Shown one piece after another: positions 8,375 through 15,950 of a stretch of 64,000 nucleotides of DNA (positions are counted from its first letter, which is position 1; every line of letters begins with the position of its first letter). The position numbers and the translations under genes are program-made. Source of the DNA: Dorea phocaeensis (GTDB taxonomy: Bacteria > Bacillota > Clostridia > Lachnospirales > Lachnospiraceae); the NCBI RefSeq assembly GCF_900240315.1, contig NZ_OEPZ01000001.1, forward strand, positions 558,001 through 622,000, in the 5' to 3' direction. The notes beneath the pieces were generated by a model that saw only the letters and a program-made list of their open reading frames with translations, searched no databases and had not been told where the DNA came from.

Positions 8375-8407
8375 TTACTGTAAATAAGATTAACGGAGGA
8401 TTTTAAC

Positions 8408-8680
8408 ATGAGTGATTTAAGTGCGGCTAACTGCGGATGTGGATGTGGATGCGAGGCTGACAGATGTGGACGGCATAATGGATGCGGTATGATGAACAAC
8501 AGTTGTATCTGGATTATCCTTCTTCTCTGCTGCTGCGGCGGTTTCGGTGGAAATGGCGGATGCGGCGGACGTGGAAACGACAGCTGTCTGTGGATCATCC
8601 TTCTGCTTTGCTGCTGCGGCGGTTTCGGTGGAAATGGCGGATGCGGCGGCTATGATGATGGCTGTGGATGCGGATGCTAA
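8408..8680 (+). CDS. Cys/Gly-rich small protein with tandem hydrophobic repeat
   Basis: A 90-residue protein with 17 cysteines. After a CGCGCGC-type N-terminus, a 23-residue unit (SC-I/L-WIILLLCCCGG then FGGNGGCGG) occurs twice, at residues 32-54 and 59-81, spaced 27 residues (81 bp) apart, followed by GCGCGC at the C-terminus. Each unit has a short hydrophobic WIILLL stretch next to CCC. It resembles small high-cysteine proteins annotated in Lachnospiraceae with chorion-like names; function is unknown. GGAGG precedes the ATG. Metal binding, disulfide cross-linking or a spore/envelope coat role are possibilities only. Confidence 0.75.
   Translation: MSDLSAANCGCGCGCEADRCGRHNGCGMMNNSCIWIILLLCCCGGFGGNGGCGGRGNDSCLWIILLLCCCGGFGGNGGCGGYDDGCGCGC
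8501..8650 (+). repeat. 81-bp tandem duplication inside the Cys/Gly gene
   Basis: 8501-8569 and 8582-8650 are near-identical at the DNA level, with the 3' halves (from CTGCTGCGGCGG onward) essentially identical. This suggests a recent or homogenised internal duplication. Confidence 0.85.
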
Positions 8681-8724
8681 TATAAACGTCATACCATTTC
8701 AGCAGAACAATTCTTAGTCAAAAT

Positions 8725-8767
8725 AGAGAAGAGGGTGCGGAGTATATCACTTCGCACCCTCTTCTCT
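8725..8767. terminator. Bidirectional hairpin, 15-bp arms
   Basis: Arms 8725-8739 (agagaagagggtgcg) and 8753-8767 are perfectly complementary. It lies between the Cys/Gly gene and the convergent 47-codon ORF. The flanking T-runs are weak (ATTTT on the minus side). One arm is also the 3' coding end of the small ORF. Confidence 0.7.
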
Positions 8768-8890
8768 GTTTCGATTCTGCGCTTCATTCATTCCTTTTTC
8801 TACTTCCTCCTGTGTCAGTCTTTTCTTAAGCCGGCACTCTTCATCAATCTCATAGACTGCATTTCCTTCGATAATCAATGTACGCCCCAT
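8747..8890 (-). CDS. Small hypothetical protein, 47 residues
   Basis: A small minus-strand ORF starting MGRTLIIEGNAVYEIDEECR and continuing into a charged helix rich in K, E and Q, ending EEGAK. The ATG at 8890 has AAAGGAGA at 6 nt, a convincing ribosome site. The last codons and the TGA (8747-8749) fall inside the terminator hairpin, with the stop in its loop. No recognised domain; the charged helical C-terminus suggests a soluble small protein. Support is the ribosome site, codon-like composition and tidy terminator placement. Confidence 0.6.
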   Translation of the reverse strand: MGRTLIIEGNAVYEIDEECRLKKRLTQEEVEKGMNEAQNRNREEGAK

Positions 8891-9011
8891 AGCTTCTCCT
8901 TTCTATTCCCATTTTTTACTTTCTTTTATTTTTCAAAAAGAGTATTGCCCCATTTCATAAAATTCATTCCCGTATCATATATATTTACAACGTTATCTTC
9001 AGGGGGCTTTT

Positions 9012-9416
9012 ATGAATCAGAAATTTCCCAAACCCATGACGCCATTTGACAGCCTTGTCACGCCTCACCATCTCTATCTTATGAAGCTTTTGCTCCCTTA
9101 TGTTCCCCCAGCTTTCCAACGTATGCTTGCCTGCTATATTAAATTCATGGAATTTCAATATACATTGGAACACTTCCAGGGATTCTCCTCTTCTTCCGAT
9201 GAGACTTCCCATATTCTAAACGACCTAAAGCCCTACATGGACCCCGGTGAACAGGAAATGATGGAACAAATGGAAAGCATGATGAATATGATGGAAATGG
9301 TACAGGGAATGCAGGAAATGGCATCTTCTATGCCGGATTCCGATTCTGATAATACGGCCTCTCCAGGGTTTGATCCCATGGAAATGCTAAAATCCATGCT
9401 GCCCCCCGATTCTTAA
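9012..9416 (+). CDS. Hypothetical Met-rich protein, 134 residues
   Basis: Not recognised. Residues 1-60 include a hydrophobic helical stretch (LYLMKLLLPYVPPAFQRMLACYIKFME) that could be a re-entrant or amphipathic helix; residues 80-105 are strikingly Met-rich (EMMEQMESMMNMMEMVQGMQ), followed by a Ser/Asp linker and FDPMEMLKSMLPP. There is no signal peptide. AGGGGG precedes the ATG. It is followed after 16 nt by a second unknown, so the two are probably cotranscribed. The Met-rich amphipathic helix recalls groove-type binding helices, but this is only a resemblance. Confidence 0.65.
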   Translation: MNQKFPKPMTPFDSLVTPHHLYLMKLLLPYVPPAFQRMLACYIKFMEFQYTLEHFQGFSSSSDETSHILNDLKPYMDPGEQEMMEQMESMMNMMEMVQGMQEMASSMPDSDSDNTASPGFDPMEMLKSMLPPDS

Positions 9417-9432
9417 AAAGGAGTATCTGATT

Positions 9433-9714
9433 ATGAATGAATGGATGAATCACCCCGCCATGAAAAATCTGGATCCGATTAAGCTGGAGCTGATCCGCTC
9501 TGCCGCTTCCCAGACTGCCGGAAAGACCGGACGCTCTCTTGCTCCCGTTATGATGACTCTCATCACCAATGCCAACAAGAAGGGAATCCGATTCACCTCC
9601 GATGAAGTTTCCTTAATTCTGGAAATCTTAAAAGAAGGCAAAACAGAAGAAGAACAAAAACAAATTGAAAATATGATAAAAATGGTTACTACTTATATGA
9701 AAAAACAAAAATAG
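9433..9714 (+). CDS. Hypothetical protein, 93 residues
   Basis: Not recognised. A soluble, mainly helical protein beginning MNEWMNHPAMKNLDPIKLEL, with LAPVMMTLITNANKKGIRFT in the middle and a Lys/Glu-rich C-terminal helix. A ribosome site (AAAAAGGAG) overlaps the end of the previous gene. It shares an operon with the Met-rich gene at 9012 and is closed by the hairpin at 9717-9742. Its partner is likely the upstream protein, by adjacency only. Confidence 0.65.
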   Translation: MNEWMNHPAMKNLDPIKLELIRSAASQTAGKTGRSLAPVMMTLITNANKKGIRFTSDEVSLILEILKEGKTEEEQKQIENMIKMVTTYMKKQK

Positions 9715-9716
9715 GA

Positions 9717-9742
9717 AAAGAGCCGGCGTCAGCCGACTCTTT
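9717..9742. terminator. Convergent-gene terminator
   Basis: AAAGAGCCGGC (9717-9727) and GCCGACTCTTT (9732-9742): 11-bp stem with one mismatch on the plus strand (a G-U pair on the minus strand) and T-rich flanks. It separates the hypothetical pair from the thioesterase gene. Confidence 0.75.
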
Positions 9743-9771
9743 CTCTATTCGCATCAGAATTATAATTCTTT

Positions 9772-10248
9772 CTATATTCCTTCTTCTTTTCTGCGCATCT
9801 TAAGATCTTTACGCATCTTGGCTTTCTCCCACTCTTCCCGATCTTCATCCGTCTCTAATTCCAACCGCGGAACCGGAACTGGTTTATCATCTGGTCCTAA
9901 ACCAACCATCGTAAAATAGGCATGGTTAATCGGTGTCATCTCACCGTCAATCGTCTCGATATAGGTATCTACCTTTACTTCCATAGAGGTTCTGCCTACA
10001 TAGGTGACTTTCCCGACAATCACAATGACATCATTCTGATAAGCTCCTCTCAAAAATGAAAGATTATCAATTGATGCCGTCGTAACATTCATTCTGGCAT
10101 GACGCTTTGCCACAAGACCTGCGATCTCATCAATCCACTGTACCAGAATTCCGCCAAACAAACGTCCCGCACCATTGAGATGATTTGGACGTACCATATG
10201 AACTGTTTGCACCATAGATTCTGATACTTTTCTGCTTTGTATACTCAT
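9772..10248 (-). CDS. Hotdog-fold acyl-CoA thioesterase
   Basis: A 158-residue single-hotdog acyl-CoA hydrolase of the YciA/BACH class. Seen: RPNHLNGAGRLFGGILVQWIDEIAGLVAKRHA, where the conserved N/G...G...D of the active-site helix lie, then VTTASIDNLSFLRGA and VGKVTYVGRTSMEVKV. Members hydrolyse acyl-CoA thioesters in the cytoplasm; chain-length preference cannot be read. The C-terminus is a highly charged tail. Monocistronic, with ATGGAGAG before the start. Confidence 0.9.
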   Translation of the reverse strand: MSIQSRKVSESMVQTVHMVRPNHLNGAGRLFGGILVQWIDEIAGLVAKRHARMNVTTASIDNLSFLRGAYQNDVIVIVGKVTYVGRTSMEVKVDTYIETIDGEMTPINHAYFTMVGLGPDDKPVPVPRLELETDEDREEWEKAKMRKDLKMRRKEEGI

Positions 10249-10378
10249 TGATAACTCTCCATTCTAGTGTTTTTCTATAATTTCTTCAATTCTGCTATTC
10301 TTTTCTGATCAAGCCCTTTTATTATACCACAGGATTTGTTATACTGAAACTGATTTATGACACAAGGGAGCGATTTGA

Positions 10379-11119
10379 ATGAGAAATATTCGATTAACTA
10401 TAGAATACGACGGAAGCCGTTACCAGGGCTGGATCCGTCTCGGAAAAGAAGAGACCGGAAGCAATACCATTTCCGGTAAGATTATGGAAGTCTTAAAAAA
10501 GATGACCGGAGAATACTCCATAGAATTAAACTGTGGATCACGCACCGAAGTCGGTGTGCATGCCTATGCTCAGGTTGCCAACTTCAAAACACAGTCAACC
10601 ATGGACGTTTTGGACATCAAGCACTATCTAAACCGTTATCTGCCAATGGACATCGCCATTACCAGCGTAGAAGAAGTGCCGGAACGCTTTCACGCACAAT
10701 TGAACGCCACTTCCAAAACCTATGTCTACCGAATGACGATCGATGATGTCCCAAGCGTCTTCGACCGTAAATATACCTATCACTGTTACCGAATTCCAGA
10801 TAAACATCTGATGCAGCAGGCCGCCATGCTTCTGATTGGAAAGCATGATTTCCGTTGTTTCTCTTCCGCTAAGAAAACCAAGGTAACAGAACGAGAAATT
10901 TATGAAATTGAAGTCTATGGAGATACCGAAGAAATGCAGATTCTAATCCATGCAGACGATTTTCTTCATAATATGGCAAGATACATTATTGGCACCCTTT
11001 TGGACATCGGATTCGGAATTCGTCCCAAAGAGGACATTGAAGAGATCTTCGCAGGGAAGGCACTTCCAAGCACCGCCTGCGATCCCAAAGGTCTGTATCT
11101 TCAGGATATTACTTACTAA
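10379..11119 (+). CDS. truA: TruA-family tRNA pseudouridine synthase, catalytic Asp replaced
   Basis: A 246-residue TruA-family protein. TruA makes pseudouridine at tRNA positions 38-40. Fold blocks are present: IEYDGSRYQGW, GSRTEVGVHAYAQVANF, KTYVYRM, GKHDFRCFSS and DDFLHNMARYIIGTLLDIG. The usual active-site motif is GRTDAGVHA; here it is SRTEVGVHA, with Glu57 (codon GAA at 10547-10549) in place of the nucleophilic Asp. The basic region after GW (IRLGKEETGSNT) also differs from typical TruA. It may be a paralogue with altered or lost catalysis; a canonical truA may lie elsewhere in the genome. Confidence 0.8.
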   Translation: MRNIRLTIEYDGSRYQGWIRLGKEETGSNTISGKIMEVLKKMTGEYSIELNCGSRTEVGVHAYAQVANFKTQSTMDVLDIKHYLNRYLPMDIAITSVEEVPERFHAQLNATSKTYVYRMTIDDVPSVFDRKYTYHCYRIPDKHLMQQAAMLLIGKHDFRCFSSAKKTKVTEREIYEIEVYGDTEEMQILIHADDFLHNMARYIIGTLLDIGFGIRPKEDIEEIFAGKALPSTACDPKGLYLQDITY

Positions 11120-11155
11120 CATAATTCAAGACACCAAACACCTTTTTAATACCTT

Positions 11156-11190
11156 AAAAAGAGACTTGCCAAAATCGGCAAGTCTCTTTT
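11156..11190. terminator. Terminator after truA-like gene
   Basis: AAAAAGAGACTTGCC (11156-11170), a 6-nt loop and GGCAAGTCTCTTTT (11177-11190). The flanking A and T runs make it usable in both directions, serving the convergent deoR-type gene as well. Confidence 0.9.
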
Positions 11191-11198
11191 GCTAATGA

Positions 11199-11951
11199 TC
11201 AATTTTGTCCCCGGATGATCACGGTTCCCATCTGCCTCAACTCTTCCAGTTCTTCTTTACAAAACTTATAGTCTGTCACGACTGCCGTGTAATCTTTCAG
11301 ATGGTTCACACGGACCATCGCCTGACGGTCAAACTTGGAATGATCTACAACCAGATAGGCCTTTTCGCACTGCTTCGGGGTCTCCCTCTTAATCCACATT
11401 TTTTCAACCGTAGGTGTCGTCACCTCATAAGCTTCGTTGATGGATGCCGCACCAAAAAATCCAATGTCAAATTTGAAATCTGCAAGAAGTCCTGATGCAT
11501 ACCTATCAAACATGCTTCCAGTCTCCTTCTGCACTCTTCCGCCGCAGACGAATACTTCCACTTCACTGTCCATAAATAGTCTCGCGATCTCCAAATCATT
11601 GGTCACAATCAAAATGCCAGGAATCTCCTTAATCCGTTTCGCAATCTCATAGGTCGTTGTTCCCGCATCCAAAAAGATGGTATCTCCCTCTGACACAAAA
11701 GATGCACATTTACTGGCAAGCTGCTCTTTCATATTTCTATGACTGGTCTGCTTCTTAGCATAATTAACTTCCTTTTTTGCCACTGCCCCACCATGACAGC
11801 GCTCCACCGTCCCTTCTTCCTGCAGCTTCACCAGATCTCTTCGAATTGTCATAGCGCTGACTTTCAGTTCCTGTGCCAGATCTTCCACCTGCACACTCCC
11901 CCTGCTTTTAATCATCTCTGTAATCTTCGCCTGTCGTTCTGCCGCCAGCAT
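11199..11951 (-). CDS. DeoR-family transcriptional regulator
   Basis: A 250-residue DeoR regulator: N-terminal winged HTH (AERQAKITEMIKSRGSVQVE, then LKVSAMTIRRDL) and a C-terminal sugar-phosphate-sensing domain with FLDAGTTTYEIA and IVTNDLEIA. Such proteins usually repress sugar operons and are released by a phosphorylated intermediate. The ATG at 11951 has AAGGAGGGG. It lies directly downstream of gntP-pdxA-kinase and is the best candidate to sense a phosphorylated C4 acid and bind the repeated decamers at 15851-15890. An 18-bp palindrome with TATAAT lies upstream. Confidence 0.88.
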   Translation of the reverse strand: MLAAERQAKITEMIKSRGSVQVEDLAQELKVSAMTIRRDLVKLQEEGTVERCHGGAVAKKEVNYAKKQTSHRNMKEQLASKCASFVSEGDTIFLDAGTTTYEIAKRIKEIPGILIVTNDLEIARLFMDSEVEVFVCGGRVQKETGSMFDRYASGLLADFKFDIGFFGAASINEAYEVTTPTVEKMWIKRETPKQCEKAYLVVDHSKFDRQAMVRVNHLKDYTAVVTDYKFCKEELEELRQMGTVIIRGQN

Positions 11952-11974
11952 ATACACCCCTCCTTTGTCATCTA

Positions 11975-11992
11975 TTCTTATTATAATAAGAA
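11975..11992. promoter_or_regulatory. 18-bp perfect palindrome with a -10 box upstream of deoR
   Basis: TTCTTATTATAATAAGAA is a perfect palindrome containing TATAAT on either strand. It sits just upstream of the deoR ribosome site and directly beside the gntP terminator hairpin. It may be the deoR -10 region overlapped by an autoregulatory operator. The best -35 on the minus strand (TTGCTT, 17 bp away) is weak. Confidence 0.5.
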
Positions 11993-12022
11993 ACACAGCA
12001 GGAAGCAACTCCTGCTGTGTTT
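11991..12022 (-). terminator. Terminator after gntP
   Basis: AAACACAGCAGGA (11991-12003) and TCCTGCTGTGTTT (12010-12022) form a 13-bp stem with a 6-nt loop; on the minus strand it runs into TTTCTTATT. It partly separates deoR expression from the upstream operon. Confidence 0.85.
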
Positions 12023-12044
12023 CTCGTATGTAATCATTGTATTT

Positions 12045-13457
12045 TTACATGAAGATGTTTAAGATCAAAACTTCCACAACACCAATTGCCCATGCGATTG
12101 TAGATGTTACTGACCATACCGTCAGCTGGTCTTTCGCTTCGCTGACACCAAGTGTTCTGTTTACTACCCAGAAATAACTGTCATTGAAATATCCAAAGAA
12201 CAGGGAACCTACACAACATGCAATCGCTCCAAGAAGCGGACTTGCTCCGGATGCAAGAATAATCGGTGCAGAAATACTTGCTGCCGTTGTCATTGCAACA
12301 GTACCTGATCCCTGAATAAAGCGCATTGCTGTAGAAATTAACAGCGGAAGAATAATGATCGGGATTGCAGTCTGTGCAAGTCCTTCTGCCATAAAGTTTC
12401 CAAGTCCGGAGTCTTTAATAATCTGTCCTAAAGCTCCGCCTCCACCGGTAACCAGCATAATAATACCTGCAGACATCATTCCTTTTTCCATCTCAGAAAG
12501 ACAAGTATGTCTATCCAGCTTTCTTCCCAGTGTAAAGATTGCAACCAATAATCCAAGACCTACCGCTACAATTGGCTGTCCAAGGAAGACCAAAATCTCC
12601 ATAGCACCTGACGTTTTACCAAGTGCAGACGCGATTGTATTGATCAGAATCAAAATAATCGGAACCAAAAGTGGCATAAAGGATTCCAATGCTCCTGGCA
12701 CTCCGTGCATATCCATTGCAAATGCGCCTTCGTAATCCGGCTCCTGATAAGGTACTTCTACAATTTCACCTTCGTCATTTGGAATACGGTAATATTTTTT
12801 AGATAAGAATAATCTTGCATATGCAATACATGCAATCGTCATTGGCAGTGCAAGCACAATCGTAAGAAGAATAAAACTTCCTACGTCAATACCAAAGATA
12901 CCACATACTCCTAACGGTCCCGGTGTCGGCGGTACCAAAGAGTGCGTAATAACAAGTCCTGCTGCCAGAGCTACTCCAAGACCAATGAAGGACTTCTTGG
13001 TAGCCTTTGAAATCGCTTTTGCAATTGGCGCCAAAACCACAAATCCAGAATCACAGAAAATTGGAATAGATACTAGGAATCCTGTCAAGGCAAGTGCTTC
13101 CTCTTCTCTCTTCTTACCGAACAGGCGCAAGAATGTATATGCCATTCTCTTCGCAGCACCCGTTACTTCAAAAATCTGCCCCATCATAACACCAAAGCCG
13201 ATGATAATACCAATACTTCCAAGTGTTCCTCCGAATCCAGATGTAATCGAGTTAAGAATACCAAATGTCTTTTCTACTCCATCTACTTCAATTGTAATGT
13301 TAGCAAGCGGCATACCGCCAACTACACCAACGATAATCGTACAGATAATCAATGCCAGGAATGCCTGTACTTTTGTTTTCAATACCAGGAAAATCAGAAC
13401 TGCAATACCTATTGCCAAACCGATTAGCATTCTTTCCCCACTAAGTCCATTTACCAT
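12045..13457 (-). CDS. GntP-family sugar-acid:H+ symporter
   Basis: A 470-residue integral membrane permease of the gluconate/GntP family with about 12-14 membrane segments. Typical blocks are SGFGGTLGSIGIIIGFGVMMG, SIPIFCDSGFVVLAPI, VITHSLVPPTPGPLG and GSGTVAMTTAASI. The family imports gluconate and related sugar acids. Here the neighbours (PdxA2-type dehydrogenase and DUF1537 kinase) point to a four-carbon acid such as threonate or erythronate. AACGAGGAGG precedes the start; it is the last structural gene before a terminator. Confidence 0.92.
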   Translation of the reverse strand: MVNGLSGERMLIGLAIGIAVLIFLVLKTKVQAFLALIICTIIVGVVGGMPLANITIEVDGVEKTFGILNSITSGFGGTLGSIGIIIGFGVMMGQIFEVTGAAKRMAYTFLRLFGKKREEEALALTGFLVSIPIFCDSGFVVLAPIAKAISKATKKSFIGLGVALAAGLVITHSLVPPTPGPLGVCGIFGIDVGSFILLTIVLALPMTIACIAYARLFLSKKYYRIPNDEGEIVEVPYQEPDYEGAFAMDMHGVPGALESFMPLLVPIILILINTIASALGKTSGAMEILVFLGQPIVAVGLGLLVAIFTLGRKLDRHTCLSEMEKGMMSAGIIMLVTGGGGALGQIIKDSGLGNFMAEGLAQTAIPIIILPLLISTAMRFIQGSGTVAMTTAASISAPIILASGASPLLGAIACCVGSLFFGYFNDSYFWVVNRTLGVSEAKDQLTVWSVTSTIAWAIGVVEVLILNIFM

Positions 13458-13486
13458 GTTAGACCTCCTCGTTTCCTTTTGCCTTA

Positions 13487-14485
13487 TTATTTTGTAAAGT
13501 TTGGTGCGTATTTTGCTGCCAGTAAAATAGCTTCGATCATGCTGACGGCACTTACGATTCCTTTTCCTGCGATATCAAATGCCGTTCCGTGATCTACGGA
13601 TGTCCGTAAGATCGGCATTCCATTGGTAATCGCAATCGTCTTTTCAAAGTCGAGCGTCTTTGTCGCAATGTGTCCCTGATCATGGTACAAGGATAATACA
13701 CTGGTATATCTGCCCTGTGCTGCCTGATGAAATACAGAATCCGCCCCGATCGGTCCTGCTACATCATATCCTTCCGCTTTCAGTTCCTCCACTGCCGGAA
13801 TAATCTCATTGACTTCTTCCCATCCAAAAAGTCCATGCTCTCCACTATGTGGATTCAATCCGGCAATTGCCATTGTTCCATCTGTCACACCCAGCTTTTT
13901 AAGCGCTTCCAGACAACGTTTCACATAATCTTTGATTCTGTCTTTCGTAATCATATCAAGCATCTCTCGAAGTGATACGTGTCTGGTAAGGAAGAATACT
14001 CTCATCCCGTTGGTCTCAAACATGGTCAACGGATCCTCGGTGCCTGTAAGGGCTCCGAATATTTCCGTATGTCCGATGTAATTGATCCCGCCTGCACGGA
14101 GAGATTCTTTGTTGATCGGTGTCGTTGCCACAGCATCAACCTTGCCGTTATTGGCCAGCTCAATACACTTTGCAATATATTCATATGCGGCTTTTCCGCA
14201 CATTCCATCGACCTTGCCAAATTCAAATTTGGCCATGTCAACATTGCCAAGATCAATTAGATTCAGGATTCCTTCCCGGAAATCTCCCTCCTCTGGTTCT
14301 GCAATCAGATTCACTGTCAGGTCTGCACCCACAATCTGAATCGCATTCTCCATAATCTGTCTGTCTCCCACAATTACGCAGTTGGCCACATCAAAGACTT
14401 CTTTTGATGCAACAGATTTTGCTACAATTTCCGGCCCTACTCCTGCCGGATCTCCAATTGGTACTGCAATAAGTGATTTTTTCAT
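13487..14485 (-). CDS. pdxA2: PdxA2-type 4-phospho-threonate/erythronate dehydrogenase
   Basis: A 332-residue PdxA-family NAD-dependent dehydrogenase/decarboxylase. Motifs: [13 protein letters not shown] at the N-terminus, [33 protein letters not shown] and SLYHDQGHI, with metal-binding His residues in GHTE, NPHSGE and YHDQGH. Housekeeping PdxA acts in vitamin B6 synthesis, but genes paired with a DUF1537 kinase are known (PdxA2) to oxidise and decarboxylate 4-phospho-D-threonate or -D-erythronate to dihydroxyacetone phosphate. The operon position between such a kinase and GntP supports the catabolic role. Confidence 0.88.
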   Translation of the reverse strand: MKKSLIAVPIGDPAGVGPEIVAKSVASKEVFDVANCVIVGDRQIMENAIQIVGADLTVNLIAEPEEGDFREGILNLIDLGNVDMAKFEFGKVDGMCGKAAYEYIAKCIELANNGKVDAVATTPINKESLRAGGINYIGHTEIFGALTGTEDPLTMFETNGMRVFFLTRHVSLREMLDMITKDRIKDYVKRCLEALKKLGVTDGTMAIAGLNPHSGEHGLFGWEEVNEIIPAVEELKAEGYDVAGPIGADSVFHQAAQGRYTSVLSLYHDQGHIATKTLDFEKTIAITNGMPILRTSVDHGTAFDIAGKGIVSAVSMIEAILLAAKYAPNFTK

Positions 14486-14518
14486 GCTGTCTCATCCTTT
14501 CCTTGAATTTATAAAACG

Positions 14519-15823
14519 TTAGATATATAATTTTTCCTTCAAATAAGTGATACAACGGTTGATAGCGTCTCGTCCGCCCTGACTTCCACCCTTGGTAATA
14601 ATATGAACTCCTTCAAACTTTCCTTTCAGGAACTGCCCGTACGCTGCCAACGGCAATACTTCATCCATCAGACTTAATCCTGCCGTTTCAAATCTTTGGC
14701 AAACAGACACTGTCACATCCCCACCACTGGTATAGAGTCCTTTGAAGGTTGGCTCCGCCTGGAAGATCCGGTAAGTAATCTCCGCAAATGCCTGGTTGAT
14801 CTTTCCTGTCACCTCATCTAAAGAGCACTGATAACGTTCCATATAAGGTGCAAAATCAATTCGATTCTCCGGATAAATACCATCTCCGGTCACTGTAGAA
14901 ATCACATTTCTATCGCACTCGTCTAGAATTTCCTTCGTAACACGTGCAATTTCCTGTTCCCGTCTTCCTTCATCCTCCAAAAGTTCTTTCGTCTGAACAA
15001 ACACATTGTGTGTCCGCTGTGACAGCCATAACTCCTCCATTTGTACCTTTGTATTCGAGTTAACACTTCCTACAACGGCAAGAATTTTATTTTTCTCTTT
15101 TTTCTTTGCCGGTACAATTAATTTTCTGGAAAGAGTCGCCGTAAAGACACCCGGATCTACTGCAACCACTTTCAACTTACTGGTAATCACCGCATCGGCA
15201 ATCAAATCCAGATCCTCCTGTGTCACACAGTCCACTGTAATAATCCTGCTTCCGGCGTTGACACAATCCAAAAGCCGATCCGCCAGATAATGCTTTCCGT
15301 GCATCATATCCTTCATATAAATAGAGGATACCTGATACTTGCTCTGCTCCTTAAACAGCACTTCCACCTCAGACACTTTTACCGGAGTCTTCGGATCAAT
15401 CGCAATATTCGTCTTATGGAGAGGAATTCCTTCTACCAGCATATAACCACCGATCACAATACGCCCGGAAGACGGAAAACAAGGCGCCACAATCGCCACG
15501 TAATCTTCTCCCAGTCCGTCCAGCATGGCATCCGTCTCGCTTCCAAGATTTCCTCGCAGGGTACTGTCAATTCTTTTGGAATAGACCTTCACCTCATCAT
15601 TTTTCAACAGATTACATACATTGTATACCCGGTTATATGCAATCTCTGATTCCACCCCGCGGCTGTCTGTCGGATACAGCACACAATCACATTCCGAAAG
15701 CGTCTCCAGTTCAATCCGTTCTGTATTCATTACCGTGTACGCTTTATAATTCATTTTCTTCAGGAGTACCCCCGTGGCATTGGCCCCGGTCAGATCATCC
15801 GCAATCACAACACACTGTGGCAT
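14519..15823 (-). CDS. DUF1537 four-carbon acid sugar kinase (PdxA2-linked)
   Basis: A 434-residue DUF1537 (OtnK-type) kinase. The N-terminal substrate domain has VIADDLTGANATGVLL and SKRIDSTLRGNLGSE; the C-terminal nucleotide domain includes TSGGDVTVSVCQ and TKGGSQGGRDAI. Experimentally studied relatives phosphorylate D-threonate, D-erythronate or 2-oxo-tetronate at the 4-position. Adjacency to pdxA2 favours a D-threonate or D-erythronate 4-kinase. It is the first gene of the kinase-pdxA2-gntP operon behind a strong promoter with repeated decamers. Exact substrate is inferred. Confidence 0.88.
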   Translation of the reverse strand: MPQCVVIADDLTGANATGVLLKKMNYKAYTVMNTERIELETLSECDCVLYPTDSRGVESEIAYNRVYNVCNLLKNDEVKVYSKRIDSTLRGNLGSETDAMLDGLGEDYVAIVAPCFPSSGRIVIGGYMLVEGIPLHKTNIAIDPKTPVKVSEVEVLFKEQSKYQVSSIYMKDMMHGKHYLADRLLDCVNAGSRIITVDCVTQEDLDLIADAVITSKLKVVAVDPGVFTATLSRKLIVPAKKKEKNKILAVVGSVNSNTKVQMEELWLSQRTHNVFVQTKELLEDEGRREQEIARVTKEILDECDRNVISTVTGDGIYPENRIDFAPYMERYQCSLDEVTGKINQAFAEITYRIFQAEPTFKGLYTSGGDVTVSVCQRFETAGLSLMDEVLPLAAYGQFLKGKFEGVHIITKGGSQGGRDAINRCITYLKEKLYI

Positions 15824-15850
15824 GGTATTTTCCCCCTTTTGCTACCGTTT

Positions 15851-15897
15851 ATGTTTGTTTATGTTCATATTGTACTCCTAATGTTTGTTTTTGTCAA
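15851..15897 (-). promoter_or_regulatory. Promoter with direct-repeat operator of the kinase-pdxA2-gntP operon
   Basis: Minus strand TTGACA (15892-15897), 17-bp spacer, TACAAT (15869-15874). The plus-strand decamer atgtttgttt occurs exactly at 15851-15860 (downstream of -10) and 15881-15890 (in the spacer), 30 bp apart, with a related atgttcatat between. Repeats of this type are usual for DeoR-family operators, so the DeoR protein at 11199-11951 is the probable ligand. Confidence 0.75.
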
Positions 15898-15950
15898 ATA
15901 AATCTATTTTTTATCAATCCTTTTTCACTAATTGCACAATATCAATGTTA

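Noticed and set aside
8417-8692. Minus-strand Ala/Ser/Thr-rich open frame opposite the Cys/Gly gene
   Set aside because: Low-complexity mirror of the repeated GC-rich coding; no ribosome site.
12985-13497. Long plus-strand open frame of 170 codons
   Set aside because: It is antisense to gntP; composition is a shadow (Pro/Ile/Ser-rich) and there is no ribosome site.
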